Shown: positions 25,759 to 34,499, numbered from the stretch's first letter. The stretch: DNA of 64,000 bases from Macrosoma leucophasiata (GCA_036365455.1 JAWQUS010000008.1:18273501-18337500), one strand, 5' to 3'. The notes: a model not told the origin generated them from the letters alone. A program made the numbers and translations.

Positions 25759-26014
25759 TTATGAACAATAGAAACAACATGCTTTCCTCGGCGCTGCTGG
25801 AATCAATTTTGTAGGATAAGTTTGAGTATGCACTGTCTTTTTAATAAAGGGATTCACTACTTCTTTTATTGTTTGATGTTTCACTTCCATGTTCATTTTA
25901 GCATATTTGTCGCCTTTTTCTTCCTCCTTTCTAATAAGAATAAAATAAGGACGGAATTCATTAGAATACATTTTTATATTTCTTTTTGTATTTTTCTCAA
26001 TGATATTGATTTTT
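25759..26014 (-). CDS. Candidate terminal exon of a small basic protein, function unknown
   Basis: A minus-strand frame runs from a possible splice acceptor ('cttcatgtag', just above 26014) to a stop at 25759. It encodes about 84 residues that are highly charged and Lys-rich, with the segments 'RKEEEKGDKYAK' and 'VKHQTIKEVVNPF', and end 'RKACCFYCS' with three clustered cysteines. An internal Met could serve as a start, but the codon bias and charged composition suggest a real exon. No family is recognised. The end composition (basic body, Cys pair close to the stop) is loosely like the secreted peptide at 33529-34415, but no alignment is claimed. The upstream exon was not found. It could also be a transposon remnant, since 'caaagagtatacaaatac' repeats abut it at 26031. 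Confidence 0.35.
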
Positions 26015-26028
26015 CTACATGAAGTGAC

Positions 26029-26155
26029 CAAAGAGTATACAAATACTACGTAAGAGAAGTGACTTGACTATGTATTTGAAGGATACTCTTTGACTATGAC
26101 TATCAACAGCATCAAACAAAGTATACCTATACAAATACTACGTAAGAGTTCAAAG
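26029..26155. repeat. Duplicated word 'tacaaatactacgtaagag'
   Basis: The word occurs at about 26038 and 26131, and again in the nested MITEs at 13291 and 18708. It is probably a MITE end. Confidence 0.5.
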
Positions 26156-26689
26156 TTACAGATTAGGTATCAAATTTGACAATTAAATGTTTTTTTTTAT
26201 TATTTCTCAAAAGGTTTTTCTCATCATAAGATTTTACATATTCTATGGTCTAATAATATTCTACGGTCTCAATAAGTTTCTAGAGAATGTGTGTTTAGAT
26301 GATGAAATGAATAATTAGGTAGCTGCCTTCTTTGATTATATAGGTACTTGGGTGGAAAACTTCTCTGAGCTACCTACATAAATTGTTTTGTGGTGTTTTT
26401 CAATTCTCCATTGATATAGCTACCTATCAACTGCCACACCGGAGATTCGATTAAACAATGCTGGCCAAGTCCTACTAGCTAGCTAGCTACTAAACTAGCC
26501 GAGAAATTCCATTGTACATAGCTGTCGCTACGCTCTCCCCTCCACGTTTTTCTACCTGTTCGAGATCCCTACCGCTATTTTTATGCACAGGTATCTTTGA
26601 AAAATGTTCATATATGTCTAATCAGGGTATTTCACAAATTACGAGGCGTATCCTCTTTTCTCCCCTTACCGGGGACGATGGCACTTGAT

Positions 26690-26775
26690 TTGTGTCATCT
26701 GGCCCGGTAAGGATATCACCGGGCCAGTTGAAACTTTTTTTTACCATGTGGATGTGGTCACCGGGCCAGATGGGA
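26690..26775 (-). pseudogene. Possible degenerate copy of the Gly/Ser/Thr-rich exon
   Basis: Read on the minus strand, the sequence encodes 'GYIPSGPVTTSTW' followed by a stop, then in the same frame 'VSTGPVISLPG'. The first words echo 'NGYIPKASTFNTT' of the exon at 27209-27466. On DNA level the stretch holds inverted 'ctggcccggt/accgggccag' words. It may be a decayed paralogous exon or another exon of the same gene. The match is short. Confidence 0.25.
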
Positions 26776-27208
26776 TATAGCCAAATTAACATAATATAAA
26801 TAAAAAAAACTGTTTAAAGTGAAAATATAAATGGTCGAACATTATTTTTTCATAATAATTTGTTTAAACAAAGAAACAATGGAGTGCACAAAAAAAATTT
26901 GGGTAAACAATGCAATTTATAGTTTAAAAAACAATATCCAATATCCCACATCGATCATATTAATTCATTCACTATAACTCTAATCCGAGGTTTTACGGTT
27001 TTGAATGCTCCAGGCACTCCACTAGATGAAGTTGTATCTTTAGGTACTTACCGTTGAATAAGTTCAACGATGGTTGTCGGCAATGTGCCGATGACTAAGT
27101 TTCATGGTTTTACATAACTACCTATCTACCTAATTACTTTTAGCAATATAATCTGCCTCAATAGTTTAGTAGTAGCTGGTAGCTGGCCACTTAACCACTA
27201 CTTATTAC

Positions 27209-27466
27209 CTACGTTGAGGTACCGCGAATTGTTGGTGCGTTCCCCGTGGTCACACCGTTGGTTACACTGGTGGTACCACGGGGAATATCTGTTGTGTTGA
27301 AAGTGCTTGCTTTTGGGATATATCCATTGTTTGGAAATTTTCCACTGCTACCTATGGAGATTGGTGACATATCTGAAATATCAATTTGACCACTGCTACC
27401 TATGGAGATTGCTAACGTTCCCGGAATATTAATGGGTTCGCCATAAATTACGGGGACAAAACGTAA
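27209..27466 (-). CDS. Terminal exon of a Gly/Ser/Thr-rich, probably secreted protein
   Basis: An open frame of 85 codons plus stop runs on the minus strand from a splice acceptor ('cgattcaatag', exon starts 27466) to TAG at 27209-27211. There is no early ATG, so it would be missed as a free-standing ORF. The product starts 'LRFVPVIYGEPINIPGTLAI', contains the heptad ISIGSSG twice about 18 residues apart, then a Thr-rich tail ('FNTTDIPRGTTSVTNGVTTG'). Low complexity, Gly/Ser/Thr richness and the lack of Cys fit an extracellular structural or mucin-like protein. No family is recognised. The exon begins in phase 0, as does the exon following the signal peptide at 34353-34415, so an alternative splice to that signal exon is possible but unproven. 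The internal repeat unit at DNA level ('ctgctacctatggagattg') is duplicated at 27343 and 27393. Confidence 0.5.
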   Translation of the reverse strand, partial: LRFVPVIYGEPINIPGTLAISIGSSGQIDISDMSPISIGSSGKFPNNGYIPKASTFNTTDIPRGTTSVTNGVTTGNAPTIRGTST

Positions 27467-27579
27467 CTATTGAATCGTGGGTGTTTGCATGGATGCATGA
27501 ATTATAACGTAAATAGAAAACGCTATATAACATTATAATAAAGATAAATGTTTACTTATTCATAAAGTATTTTTACAAT

Positions 27580-28215
27580 TACAGATTAAATTAAAATAAA
27601 CTATTTACAAAACAATTTCGAAGCAAAAGTCCACCTCGGTGGACTGTTACCGTTCTCCCTCTATATTCAAATTCGATCACGAAAAAAAAATCTATTTAGC
27701 AGAGTTTACTTATAAAAATGTTTTCTTAAACTAGACATTTTATTTATTACAATTACTAAATATTAAAAAAAATGCATTAAATTCAAGACATTTTCTGCAT
27801 GTTGAAATAATGTTATTAAAATAGACATCTATTCGGTGGACATTATTTATTTCCACAAATTATTTATGAAAAAAAATATATTGCTGCACGTAACGTTATA
27901 TACAAACGCTGCCAATATTCAGCTGTTCATGTGCAGCGACATTTTACCGTGGGTCAAACACGAAGAAAGTTATTGCTGCTCGTTCAACAAAAGCTGGCTA
28001 TGTCAAAGTTGAGTGTGTCTTTTCGGTTCCTTCTGTATTTTGGTAAGTAAACCTTTATTAAGAGGTAATTAATCGTTATAGACTTCTAAATTTTACGTAA
28101 CCACAAAATAATGCATGATAAGGAACAATTTCTTACAAAAGTCCATTCGGTGGACATCTATTTGGTGGAATTTGTGTCCACCAAAAAGACAAATGTCCAC
28201 TGAATGGATCAAGTA
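27580..28215. repeat. Region of 'ttcggtggac' palindromic repeats
   Basis: The word 'cggtggac' or its complement 'gtccaccg/gtccacca' occurs at 27631, 27833, 28147 and 28170-28200, including 'gtccacctcggtggac' and 'gtgtccaccaaaaagacaaa'. The same words recur at 32755-32790, 33065 and 33212-33240. They bracket the exon candidates on both sides, which suggests a dispersed element family with sub-terminal palindromes. Confidence 0.45.
27897..28042 (+). CDS. Candidate first exon with promoter and signal-like N-terminus
   Basis: A TATA box ('gttatatac' at 27896-27903) lies about 30 bases before an initiator-like 'ttcatg'. The first ATG that leads to a splice site is at 28000. It encodes 'MSKLSVSFRFLLYF', a start resembling a signal peptide, and is cut after one base of the next codon by an excellent donor ('ttttg|gtaagt', exon end 28042). 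The phase is 1. No following exon in phase 1 was found on this strand. An LTR element sits in the presumed intron 270 bases on. The position inside 'cggtggac' repeats means it could instead be a transposon promoter. Confidence 0.3.
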
Positions 28216-28312
28216 GGTATAACAGTTTTTGTTTTGTGCAACCTGGTTTCGCATGAGGCTTTAAAGCGAATCAGATAATTAACTGCATAATATACATTGT
28301 GTTCATAAGGCG

Positions 28313-28550
28313 AGTTAAGTTACGGCGGAAGGAATTATTATAAAAAAATATATTTAATTACAAAAGAGATGTTTAATGTTTAATTAATACTACAAGACTA
28401 AATTACAATTAAAAAGATATCTATAAAGTAAACTAAAATAACAACTTAAAACTAGGTTGCCGAATAAGCACTGTAAGCACTGTCCACACAACACGTGCCG
28501 GATGTCCGATGCGTAGTCAGCAGGATCGGGCGTCGGGCGATTGCCTAACT
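28313..28550 (-). repeat. 3' LTR of the errantivirus-like element
   Basis: 238 bp, the same as 31344-31581 by eye. The polypurine tract adjoins it at 28551-28561 (plus-strand 'cctccctcctt'). Confidence 0.92.
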
Positions 28551-28985
28551 CCTCCCTCCTTAAGATGGAAGCGCGTCTCGCAGCTTCCTGCAGCGTCCCC
28601 GGTGCTAGGCTCACTTCTCCTTCGCCATCTCCATTGGTACAGCTTCCATGATGTTGCCGCTATCAGGATGACGTATAATCCGACTGTTGTCCTGTTGTCG
28701 ACTGGTGTAGCCATCATAGCTTGCCAATCGTTCTCAGCTTCCTGGATGTTTTCAGCTCGGTCCATCAGCTCGTGAATGCTGTCCAGTTCAATATCGTCCA
28801 ACTGCATATTATAGTGGATGCCGTCTAGGGTAACTGTCTTGCTGATTATTTCATCTCTTGATACCGTATTGATGTTAGTCTTCAGGGTGCGGTTCAGGAT
28901 ATCAATTTGGCAATCGCTCGTGATGGTGATCTTCTTGCAGCCCTCTTTCAGGTACGAGTACTCATTGCTTCCCAGTGTAAGGTAT
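28517..28985 (-). pseudogene. Errantivirus env remnant (C-terminal part)
   Basis: The minus-strand frame is open from about 28985 to a stop at 28517, which lies 34 bases inside the 3' LTR, as is usual for errantiviral env genes. It encodes about 150 residues: a Cys-containing extracellular part, an acidic helix ('LDSIHELMDRAENIQ'), one membrane-spanning segment ('VGLYVILIAATSWKLY') and a short basic tail ('RWRRRSEP'). This is the membrane anchor of an envelope-type fusion protein. The signal peptide, furin site and fusion peptide are missing, because the frame meets a stop and AT-rich sequence upstream of 28985. A complete env is roughly three times longer. It cannot make a working envelope. 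Confidence 0.75.
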
Positions 28986-29826
28986 TAGGTTTTAGGAACA
29001 ATTGTAGGGTTTGTTTACTGGGAGTGGAGTAAAGATGGATAAGTTCGTAAAGGTTGTTGTGGATAAGATATATAATATGAATGTTAGAGTGTGCTCTGTA
29101 CTATAAGGCTTTTTCTATTAATATTATTGATGCTTATACTACCTATGGATCTAAAGTAATTTACTTTTAGAATACCTAATATTTAATTATAAGGGTATTA
29201 TACTAGGGTGCATTATGTACTTCTAATTGAACAAAAGTTATGATATATAAAAAAAATCTTGGAGTGTATGTAGGTAAGCTAAACTCTAATTTATTTTTAA
29301 GTTCATTTGTTTTAGTTATTTATTTATTCTTTATTGCCTCAGTATGGACATTGAAACAAATGGCGAACTTAACTCTTAAAGCATTCTCTACCAGTCAACC
29401 ATCGGTGGTATGGAAAAATAGTAATGGACATTAGTAAATCACAATGAAATGAAAATGTTAGTACTTTTTAATTTATAATTGCAGACATCGTATTCTATTA
29501 TTTCCTTGATTATTGTTGTAAGTAGTATTTATCTACAGTGAATTTAATATTTGCTTGATTTGTCTAAAAGCTTGTTTAAATAGAAATAGGTATTAAATGT
29601 AAACAATTGTTGTTCTTCAGATTGAATAACACTATTTACTAAATAATATAAATGAGATATTTAAACTTGGAATTTCGTAGTTGCCTGTAGTTGTTTTTAT
29701 AAATAGAACGGTACTGAATAGATTACAACTGTCATAATACCACGTCTTAAACTATGGGGCAGTGCAATTAATATTATTTTCTTATGTATAAAGATTTTAA
29801 TTATTCTCTATTTAATCTTTTTAGCT

Positions 29827-30174
29827 CTAAGTAATTTCTTCAGAAGGAACAAGATCTGGTCGACTTAAACTAAAAAGTTTTTGCATCAATTGAATCTCCT
29901 GGGGCGGTTCGCTTGACATACCTGTCAAAGTACACCTGATGTTCTGCCAACTCCCAAGCGATACTTCAGGCGCAATAGTACTAATATCCGATCCGCTAAA
30001 TTTCTGTTTTATCAAACTTGTAATAACGGGATTCGATCGGACTGCTCTATTTAGTAATAATGAAATAATTTCTCTAATAAAATAATGTTGTAACTCTGGA
30101 CTATTATGGTCGTAATTTGGTAGTAATTTCGAAACAAATTTGGAACTAGATAACTTAGTATGTGCTATTTTCAT
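29827..30174 (-). CDS. 115-residue frame inside the LTR element, function unknown
   Basis: The only ATG-initiated frame of size between the leader and the env remnant. The product is about 115 residues and mostly helical by composition, starting 'MKIAHTKLSSSKFVSKLLPN', with 'LNRAVRSNPVITSLIKQKF', 'SLGSWQNIRCTL' and a C-terminus 'SRPDLVPSEEIT'. It has no signal peptide or membrane segment, and only one Cys. I do not recognise it. It might be a shortened gag, or a host exon captured between LTRs. Its position downstream of the leader donor suggests expression from the unspliced transcript. The frame is intact, which in a deleted element could mean either recent origin or selection. Confidence 0.45.
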   Translation of the reverse strand: MKIAHTKLSSSKFVSKLLPNYDHNSPELQHYFIREIISLLLNRAVRSNPVITSLIKQKFSGSDISTIAPEVSLGSWQNIRCTLTGMSSEPPQEIQLMQKLFSLSRPDLVPSEEIT

Positions 30175-30318
30175 TATTATATATAGTTAATATAATATAT
30201 AGGTATCTAATAATTATATGCAATATTCTATAAAAACAATAGAACAAAAAAATCATAAATTAAAGTGTATGTAAAAATATAAATAAGTATATACGAGTAA
30301 ATAGTCGTCAGTGTATTA

Positions 30319-31020
30319 ACGATTACAAGTTGAGCTAATCGAAAAATACATAAATAAAATTTTTTATCCTCACGCTAACTGCTTCACAGAGTATACAGAT
30401 GCATATACTATTAAAAAAATATAATTATCTATTCAATGCGAATTGTATGATGCGATTTTAGCAACTATACAACGTACTTCAAACTATCTAAGCAGTAGGT
30501 ATAATATCGATAGCGATTTGAGCTAATCAATATACCTACATCTATGTATTTTTGCGCCAACTCCTTACAGGATATACAGACACATATACATTAATTCGAA
30601 ATATAATAGGTAAGTATATAAATGTTAATTATATATGCGTTAACATTAACGCCTAATGCACTTCAAATGATCTAAACAATATAATATTGATTGCGATTTG
30701 AGCTAATCAATATATATACTTATGTATGTATCTTTCTCCCTACTACCTAACAGGGTAGGTAGACACATATAATAATATATAAATTTTTAAATATAGACAA
30801 CTTTTTTGTGAGACATATATCGCGATTTGAGCGATTATACAACACACTTGAGATATTCTAAGCAGTGCAATATCGATTGCGATTTTAGCTAATCAATTTC
30901 ACTCTTGTATCTCTGCACTATGTAATTACCTTGCATGGTAGATAGACACATCCATATTCTCTTTAAATAAATATAATAATTATCTAATGTGAATCATAAT
31001 GCGATTTGAGCATTTAAACA
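30319..31020. repeat. Direct-repeat array (~183 bp period) in the LTR-element leader
   Basis: The motif 'gcgatttgagctaatcaat' recurs at 30513 and 30693 and as 'gcgattttagctaatcaat' at 30879, with a diverged form near 30325. The spacings are 180-188 bp. A sister motif 'gcgatttgagc(g/a)-attatacaa' occurs at about 30451 (as 'gcgattttagc'), 30820 and 30998, alternating with the first. About four units are recognisable. The array sits between the leader splice donor and the first internal frame. Confidence 0.75.
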
Positions 31021-31183
31021 ATTCACTTGATTAACAACAAAAAAAAACTTCAAAAATGTCTATATGTTAGGTAATTTGTCTTTAGCGATTTTAGCCTTTG
31101 AACAAACACACATATAACATAAATATATAAAGTTGACGACAGGAAATATAGCACAGGAAACTGGGCGTACAACGAGCACTCAC

Positions 31184-31341
31184 CTTGTTCCTTTGCATCT
31201 CCCGCCGGAGCCTTGTAGAATAGCAGGTTTTCCAGTCCGCCGCTCGTAGATTCTTGAGGGTCGCGAAAGTAACGATTAGTACCGTTCACCCTGCCCGAAG
31301 AGTTTGATTCAAAGCAGAGCGTCGCGAACCTAACGACTGCG
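31184..31341 (-). other. 5' leader exon and splice donor of the LTR element
   Basis: On the minus strand the primer site is followed by about 155 bases. They end in a consensus donor ('gaacaag|gtgagtgc', exon end 31184). There is no ATG, although one frame is open throughout. Errantiviruses make env from a spliced mRNA with such a leader, so the donor is probably functional. The matching acceptor was not identified. Confidence 0.6.
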
Positions 31342-31343
31342 CC

Positions 31344-31581
31344 AGTTAAGTTACGGCGGAAGGAATTATTATAAAAAAATATATTTAATTACAAAAGAGA
31401 TGTTTAATGTTTAATTAATACTACAAGACTAAATTACAATTAAAAAGATATCTATAAAGTAAACTAAAATAACAACTTAAAACTAGGTTGCCGAATAAGC
31501 ACTGTAAGCACTGTCCACACAACACGTGCCGGATGTCCGATGCGTAGTCAGCAGGATCGGGCGTCGGGCGATTGCCTAACT
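31344..31581 (-). repeat. 5' LTR of the errantivirus-like element
   Basis: 238 bp direct repeat of 28313-28550. On the minus strand its inner end 'cttaact' runs straight into the primer-binding site. Confidence 0.92.
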
Positions 31582-31744
31582 GGCGGCTTGATATATTTTA
31601 CTCATTTTTTACTTATTGGACGGGTATTGGCTATGTTTAACTTTTCCCAATTTGGGTCGAATGTGCCTTCTGTTTCTTCGTTTATACGTGCGTAATTCGT
31701 GTTTTACATCAATAATTAATTATTTTATTTGTGCTTTTTTTTTA

Positions 31745-32030
31745 TGTAATGAAAGTGGCAAACAAGCATGCAGTTCACATTGATGTTAAGTGATGACTGC
31801 AGCCTATAGACAACCACACAATGACCAGAGGTCAAAATGCAGATGCGCTGCCACTCTTGAGACATTAGGTGTTATGCCTCTGTGCCGGAAATTACAGGGC
31901 CGTACATTACCACCTGACCGGAACACGATAGTGATGAACACTACCATTTAGCGGCAAGTATATTAGGTAATGCGGTGGTGCCTACGCCCGCGAGCTCCGT
32001 CACTGGAGCTCTACCACCAGTAAAAGCTTA
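31745..32030 (+). mobile_element. Lepidopteran SINE (unclassified)
   Basis: Words 'ggcaaacaagcatgcagttc', 'gatgactgcagcctataga', 'atgcgctgccactcttgag', 'gggccgtacattaccacct' and 'ggagctctaccaccag'. Shorter or reversed copies lie at 24590-24770, 45230-45290, 46030-46140 and 47735-47835. Confidence 0.65.
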
Positions 32031-32152
32031 ACTTAAAGCTTAGCTTAGCTTCTTGCTTTGGTTAGGCTTTCTGTTTTTTAATCCACAGAATATAGCTAGA
32101 ACCAGAAATAAACTGACTGAAGCTGAAAAAAAAAGCGCAAAAGAAGTTAAAT

Positions 32153-32317
32153 ATGTGGAAAGCAAGAGAACAACTTAAGAAACACCCAGTAGCATCAGAA
32201 GAACAGCGGAAGGAAGATAAGATGCAATATTCGCCCTTTTCGTGGAACTATGCAGGTTCGTCAAGTAACATGGGAATTGTCCCTTCTAACTTGACCATTA
32301 ATAGCTGCACTTCCTGA
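32153..32317 (+). CDS. Short ORF, function unknown
   Basis: An ATG-initiated frame of 54 codons. The first half is charged ('MWKAREQLKKHPVASEEQRK') and the second is Ser/Asn-rich ('YAGSSSNMGIVPSNLTINS'). There is no splice or promoter evidence and no family is recognised. It may be part of a transposon, since a SINE lies directly upstream and a tandem repeat downstream. Confidence 0.2.
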   Translation: MWKAREQLKKHPVASEEQRKEDKMQYSPFSWNYAGSSSNMGIVPSNLTINSCTS

Positions 32318-32591
32318 GACTAAGGTACACTACTTGTCATACAGGTGATACGTGTCCTTATTACGATTTAGGTTGTATAAGTCTTGAATTTGACCACACA
32401 ACTTGCACGTTGAGATACCTGCTCCCACGACAGTTCCGAGTTTTATTCCCAGCCTCCTACCGAGTCTACCAAGCTCACTGCCTACCTAGTCCTAACTAGA
32501 ATCCCATAGTTCAACAATACTCCAGGAAAAAGTTGAGTTCGACAATTACTGAGACTCAAATTCTGAAACACCAACTTGTTCTAAGTTCCTG

Positions 32592-33190
32592 CGTGGACTA
32601 AGAAGTCGAAAACGGTACGGTCATTCGGTTTGCTGATGTTTACTCTGACTGTTTACTTTTCATATTCACCATCTACTTCAAGACCTGAAACACCAACAGA
32701 AGTGCACCAGACGCGTTGGCAACATTTTTAGTCATCATCAGAGGATGTAGATATATTGTCCACCAAAAAGACATAGTATTTTCGGTGGACACAGGGATTT
32801 ATTTTATTTTTACTTTATTTTTAATGAGACCAGGTTTTTTATTAGCAAACCGAATGAGTTTTCGACTTCTTAGTTCACGCAGGAACTTAGACCTGCGTGG
32901 ACTAAGAAGTCGAAAACGCATTCGGTTTGCTGATGTTTACTCTGACTGTTTACTTTTCATATTCACCATCTACTTCAAGACCTGAAACACCAACAGAAGT
33001 GCACCAGACGCGTTGGCAACATTTTTAGTCATCATCAGAGGATGTAGATATATTGATATATTTTCGGTGGACACAGGGATTTATTTTATTTTTACTTTAT
33101 TTTTAATGAGACCAGGTTTTTTTATTTGTTCTCTTAAGGTAAGTTTATTACATATTACTATCGCAAAAGAATTTAATTATTTTGTTTGGT
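32592..33190. repeat. ~297-bp tandem duplication with a 39-bp-arm hairpin at its joint
   Basis: 'gtggactaagaagtcgaaaa', 'ttcggtttgctgatgtttac', 'caccagacgcgttggcaaca' and 'atttattttatttttacttt' occur in order twice, 297 bp apart. Between the copies (32846-32930) the end of copy 1 and the start of copy 2 form an inverted repeat ('gcaaaccgaatgagttttcg' against its complement) with about two mismatches in 39. The two short frames beginning 'MATFLVIIRGCRYI' are by-products of the duplication. Confidence 0.75.
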
Positions 33191-33528
33191 TTATTACCTC
33201 ATTACAATTTTAGTACATTCGGTAGACACTTGTGTCTTTTCGGTGGACCCTTAAAATCGTTTTTTTGAAGTATCTACTGTAATCCTTTACTTTGATCTCA
33301 GACAATAATATATTTTTGTTATAATTGATGTCTTTTATTATTAAATAAAGGGTAAATTTCTTTAAAAATACATTTTTATTTTTTTAATTTCTCGACCCTG
33401 TTTTGACAATGACCCAGGCGTGACCTATACTTCTTAAGGTAAATAAAACCGCACTCAGATAAAAATGTTTTGTTTTATTAGTATGTTAGCAGAATGATGA
33501 TATCAGAAATATGTGAACATTTACCCAT

Positions 33529-33750
33529 TCAGTTATTTCGTTTACTACATCTAGAACATACAGCATATTTTGTGGTGTGAAATATTTTCTTCAGTTCATT
33601 TACAATAGCTTTTTTGTTGCTCTTTTTCTTTAGTAAGGCGTTGTCGTGGATTTGTGATAAAATATTCTGTATTTTTGGAGATAGAGTTGTAGTCTTCCTT
33701 GGTTTTTCTTGAATCTTGTCCATAACTTTAAGGTGAGATTTTGGACGTGC
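33529..33750 (-). CDS. Secreted Lys/Arg-rich peptide, exon 2 (terminal)
   Basis: The minus-strand exon starts after a strong acceptor ('gtattgcaacag', exon start 33750) in phase 0 and runs 73 codons to TGA at 33529. It fits the phase-0 donor of the signal-peptide exon at 34353-34415 across a compact intron of about 600 bp, giving a precursor of 94 residues. The mature part is about one quarter Lys/Arg, contains 'KIQNILSQIHDNALLKKKSN' and an amphipathic 'AIVNELKKIF', and ends 'VCSRCSKRNN' with its only two cysteines three residues apart. It is a small basic extracellular peptide. Antimicrobial, hormone-like or silk-associated roles are all conceivable, and no family is recognised. It lies in a cluster with other secreted-type exons. 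Confidence 0.6.
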   Translation of the reverse strand, partial: ARPKSHLKVMDKIQEKPRKTTTLSPKIQNILSQIHDNALLKKKSNKKAIVNELKKIFHTTKYAVCSRCSKRNN

Positions 33751-34352
33751 CTGTTGCAATACAATCACTTTATGTAGATATGTGATAATATTTATCACTA
33801 TGCATCAATATAACAGTAAAATATTTCAACATTTTTTTTAATTGTGTTGTAGGTCGGTTTTTAAGTTTTCTATTATGAATTGGGATTTCGAAAAGTTTTC
33901 TGTTTTTATGTTTTTAATAAGGTGAAGTAGTATTTTCCATACGAATGAAGAATCTTCTCTTAGGTACAGGCACTTTGATAAATTTTAAATCTTCGCGCGG
34001 CCCATGCGCAGCGCATACGGTACACTGCAAAATATTTAGATACATATGTACTCTCAGTAAAACTACTTCATCTTTTTTTAAGTCTTCTATTTCTGTAGAT
34101 AATACAGTGATATAATAAGATCTTCCTTCTTAAATTGTCTAATTTACACACTGAATTGATTTTTAAAGACATCAATGGTTTGTTTAAATAAACGGTCAAA
34201 TTCACTTAATTTCGATGGGAGATGATGAGTTGAGTCCTGATGCTGAATTTTATGCCGCCATGACATCTGAATAAGAAATTTGCCAATGACAAGGTCAAAA
34301 TAAGTTTTTTTCATATTTTCAGAGTTAAAAATAAAAAACTTTCAATACTTAC

Positions 34353-34415
34353 AGCATTTGCAAAGTACACGATGATACATAGTAAAGCAAAAAAATATAT
34401 ACAATGCATTCTCAT
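34353..34415 (-). CDS. Secreted Lys/Arg-rich peptide, exon 1 (signal peptide)
   Basis: ATG at 34415-34413 opens 21 codons with textbook signal-peptide composition: 'MRMHCIY', then the hydrophobic 'FFALLCIIVYF', then 'ANA' as a cleavage motif. The exon ends exactly at the codon boundary at a consensus donor ('gct|gtaagt', 34353). On the minus strand the 5' UTR is about 50 bases back to an arthropod initiator 'tcagt' (34465-34461), with AT-rich 'ataaaatataata' just upstream as a weak TATA-like element. The best downstream partner is 33529-33750 (phase 0). Confidence 0.65.
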
Positions 34416-34460
34416 AACTATTGAAGAAGGTTCTTACGCTGGAAACGAAACTGGAGCTAC

Positions 34461-34490
34461 ACTGAAACTGGTTATTATATTTTATGAGCG
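34461..34490 (-). promoter_or_regulatory. Putative core promoter of the secreted-peptide gene
   Basis: Initiator 'tcagt' with an upstream 'cataaaatataata'. The spacing (about 22) is shorter than the ideal 28-31 for a TATA box, so this is tentative. Confidence 0.35.
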
Positions 34491-34499
34491 CGAAATATA

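Larger units (their letters stand above)
28309..31585 (-). mobile_element. Internally deleted errantivirus-like (Ty3/gypsy) LTR element
   Basis: Two direct repeats of 238 bp (28313-28550 and 31344-31581) look identical. They start 'agtta' and end 'taact' in both readings and are flanked by the 4-bp target duplication 'ggcg' (28309-28312, 31582-31585). On the minus strand the 5' LTR is followed by a primer site 'tggcgcagtcgttagg' (tRNA-Ser type, usual for errantiviruses), and the 3' LTR is preceded by the polypurine tract 'aaggagggagg'. Internal sequence is only 2.8 kb. It holds a leader exon with donor, a direct-repeat array, one 115-residue frame and an env C-terminal remnant, with no protease, reverse transcriptase or integrase. 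The element is therefore non-autonomous. Identical LTRs mean a recent insertion. Confidence 0.9.
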
